DNA of 6,273 nucleotides, taken from NCBI GenBank assembly GCA_017610245.1, contig JAFCCK010000003.1, positions 16,547-22,819 on the forward strand, given 5' to 3'. The stretch comes from Candidatus Iainarchaeum sp. (GTDB lineage: Archaea > Iainarchaeota > Iainarchaeia > Iainarchaeales > GCA-2688035). This document shows positions 4,661 through 6,273 of this stretch, piece after piece. The position numbers were made by a program, and so were the translations under genes. Position 1 is the first letter of the stretch. The number at the start of each line of letters is the position of its first letter. The notes under the pieces were generated by a model that made no database searches, was not told the DNA's origin, and worked only from the letters and a program-made list of their open reading frames with translations.

Positions 4661-6273
4661 TTATTTTCCAAGCCTCACGTGCTTCTGTGCCTTGTACATT
4701 TTCACTATTTCCCTGACAGTTGTTGCCTCTTTTGGACTTTTATCGCTCCTAAGCTTGAGCATTCTTGGAAACCTTAATGCTAAACCCTCTTTTCCCTTTT
4801 CCTTTGCTGCGGTGTGTATTGGACTCTTCGTTATCTCATCTGCAATAACTTCAACCACATACTTGGGCTCAACCCAAACATCCGCTTCCAGCTCAGAGTC
4901 AACTCTGGAGGGCTTTTCCTTTACCTTGATTTTTGAAAGCATTTTCTTCAGCTCAACCATTTTCTCTTCAGTCATTCCAGTGCCAATTTTTGCAATTGAC
5001 CTGAATACATCATCTTTTTTATCATAAACAGCTGTAAGCAATGCCCCCAGCCCAAACTTTGTGCGATGCCCGCGCCCTTTAAAATACCCAACTATAACAG
5101 TGTCAATTGTATCACTCAGTTCCCCCTTGTAGCTTCTCTTCAATTTTATCCATGCAAACTTTCTCGCCCCTGCTGTATATGGTGCACTAAGGTCTTTTGC
5201 AATGATTCCCTCTAGGCCCTTTTCCACATTCTCATTGAAATACTTTTCCATCTCCTTTGCATCAGCGGTCACAATAGCATCTGTTAGCACAATTGTTTTG
5301 CCCCTCCCAATCAATTGCCGTAAGCGTTCCCTCCTTTCCTTGAAAGGCAGGTGCATCAGGCTCTTCCTATTTACATACAGCGCATCAAAAGCGAACAGTG
5401 TTAAGGGAAAATCTTCAGCCATCTTTTTTATGCCATACTTTCTCTTTCTCTGGATTGTTACTTGGAATGGGTAGTATTCGCCGGTTTGCTCGTTGAATGC
5501 AAGTGCTTCGCCCTCAAAGATTGCCTCCTTTGCCTTTATCTGCTTTTTCACCGCTTCAGCAATCTCCGGAAACATTGGGGTAACATTCTCCTGCCTCCTG
5601 CTGAAAATCGTTACCTTGCTCCCATCCTTGTGCACAGCCAGCCTAAAGCCATCGTATTTTGCTTCCACTGCACATTGCCCTATCTTTCCAATTATTTCTT
5701 TCGCTGTTGGCAGCCTCTCAGCCAAGCTCGGTCTTATTGGAACGCCAGGCTGAATACTTATTTCCCGCAGCCCCTTCAAGCCGTGCTTTCTCAGCTTTTC
5801 CGCTATGCTCCCCAAATCACTATGCACATTGTACTTATCCTCAATAATTTCCCTCACTTTCATCCTGAGCTTCCTTTCAAACTCTTCTTTCCTTTTCTCA
5901 GGCTTCTTCTCCCGCAAGCCCGCCTTTATTTCCTTAACCAGTTTCTTGTTCTTTTTCGCCTCCCCCAGCAAATTAATTGCAAAAGCATCCATTATTGTAG
6001 GGTCGCCAATTCCCAAGCGCAAATGCCCAAGCGGGATTCTTATAATATAGCGCGCTTCCAAGGGCGTTGCATTGTTCAGCAGCTCTGCCAACAGTTTTAT
6101 CTTCAAGTCCTGGCTTCCCTTGCCCCCCACTCCTGCAATCTTAAGCATGTTCTTGAAAACCTTTTCAACAGTTAAGGGGGAGGAGAAAAGGCTCCTCTGC
6201 TTCTTTTTTTGCAGAATTTGCTCTGCAACAAGGCCCAAATCACCAAGCCTCTTATACTTTTCATGCACCTCTT
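4661..6273 (-). CDS. lig: ATP-dependent DNA ligase (N-terminus outside window)
   Basis: This ligase seals nicks in duplex DNA during replication and repair via an enzyme-AMP intermediate. About 537 codons are visible. Residue numbers here count from the in-frame GTG at 6266-6268. That GTG is probably internal: its GDLGLVAEQILQKKKQRSLF block normally lies about 85-90 residues into archaeal ligases, and the frame stays open to the window edge. The order is the end of the DNA-binding domain (to ~170), the adenylation domain with motif I KYDG (Lys204 takes the AMP), SRRQENVT (223-230), FEGEALAF (251-258), LFAFDALYV (291-299), EGIIAKD (353-359) and WIKLK (373-377), then the OB-fold domain ending with LRFPRMLKLRSDK (498-510). 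All catalytic motifs are intact. Residues ~103-140 form a Lys/Arg/Glu-rich stretch that appears longer than in Thermococcus-type enzymes. The stop is followed in frame by a GNAT-like remnant. Confidence 0.95.
   Translation of the reverse strand, partial: EVHEKYKRLGDLGLVAEQILQKKKQRSLFSSPLTVEKVFKNMLKIAGVGGKGSQDLKIKLLAELLNNATPLEARYIIRIPLGHLRLGIGDPTIMDAFAINLLGEAKKNKKLVKEIKAGLREKKPEKRKEEFERKLRMKVREIIEDKYNVHSDLGSIAEKLRKHGLKGLREISIQPGVPIRPSLAERLPTAKEIIGKIGQCAVEAKYDGFRLAVHKDGSKVTIFSRRQENVTPMFPEIAEAVKKQIKAKEAIFEGEALAFNEQTGEYYPFQVTIQRKRKYGIKKMAEDFPLTLFAFDALYVNRKSLMHLPFKERRERLRQLIGRGKTIVLTDAIVTADAKEMEKYFNENVEKGLEGIIAKDLSAPYTAGARKFAWIKLKRSYKGELSDTIDTVIVGYFKGRGHRTKFGLGALLTAVYDKKDDVFRSIAKIGTGMTEEKMVELKKMLSKIKVKEKPSRVDSELEADVWVEPKYVVEVIADEITKSPIHTAAKEKGKEGLALRFPRMLKLRSDKSPKEATTVREIVKMYKAQKHVRLGK

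Noticed and set aside
5462..6175. A 237-codon open frame on the plus strand opposite the ligase
   Set aside because: It lies wholly antisense to well-conserved ligase domains, has no ribosome-binding site or recognisable domain, and its composition is that of a reverse-complement shadow.
6266..6268. GTG considered as the true start of the DNA ligase
   Set aside because: The frame stays open to the window edge and the expected N-terminal 85-90 residues of the DNA-binding domain are missing, so the gene most likely continues beyond the window.
1..6273. tRNA genes, CRISPR arrays, insertion sequences or phage features
   Set aside because: I found no cloverleaf-like segment, regularly spaced repeats, transposase-like frame or terminal inverted repeats. 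The window is almost fully covered by ordinary genes.

Overview
The window looks like a piece of an archaeal chromosome. Three genes point to Archaea: gatD (the archaea-specific glutamyl-tRNA(Gln) amidotransferase subunit D), dph6 (diphthamide synthesis, found only in Archaea and eukaryotes) and an ATP-dependent archaeal/eukaryal-type DNA ligase. TTTAAATA-like TATA boxes and a probable leaderless gene agree with this. Genes are very tightly packed, with 0 to 6 bp between several of them. The ketose-bisphosphate aldolase is the bacterial-type zinc class II enzyme, which is unusual in most archaea. That and the compactness make a small-genome (DPANN-like) archaeon plausible, but this is inference and the lineage is not settled by the sequence.

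Layout from left to right: the C-terminal 57 codons of an unidentified + strand gene (2-175). It converges, with 6 bp between, on gatD (182-1522, minus strand). A 10-bp inverted repeat next to T-tracts sits at this junction and could terminate both transcripts. A 134-bp divergent intergenic region with a perfectly palindromic TATA-like element separates gatD from fba (class II aldolase, 1657-2556, plus). dph6 (2553-3242, plus) starts inside the fba stop codon (ATGA), so the two are very probably translationally coupled. dph6 then converges on a minus-strand pair: a 90-residue two-helix membrane protein (4241-4513) followed with no spacer by a 333-residue membrane-anchored, cysteine-rich protein (3239-4240). 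The stop codons of dph6 and the 333-residue gene share the self-complementary tetranucleotide TTAA. The right end is the ATP-dependent DNA ligase (4661-6273, minus), which lacks its N-terminus because the window ends.

The known genes serve separate housekeeping functions: Gln-tRNA formation, glycolysis/gluconeogenesis, EF-2 modification, and DNA replication/repair. They do not form one pathway. The least explained parts are the 90/333-residue membrane pair and the 147-bp gap between the ligase and that pair. The gap holds a start-less, protein-like stretch resembling the N-terminus of a GNAT acetyltransferase, plus the pair's promoter. I saw no tRNA or rRNA gene, CRISPR array, insertion sequence or prophage feature. 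No gene-free stretch exceeds 300 bases.
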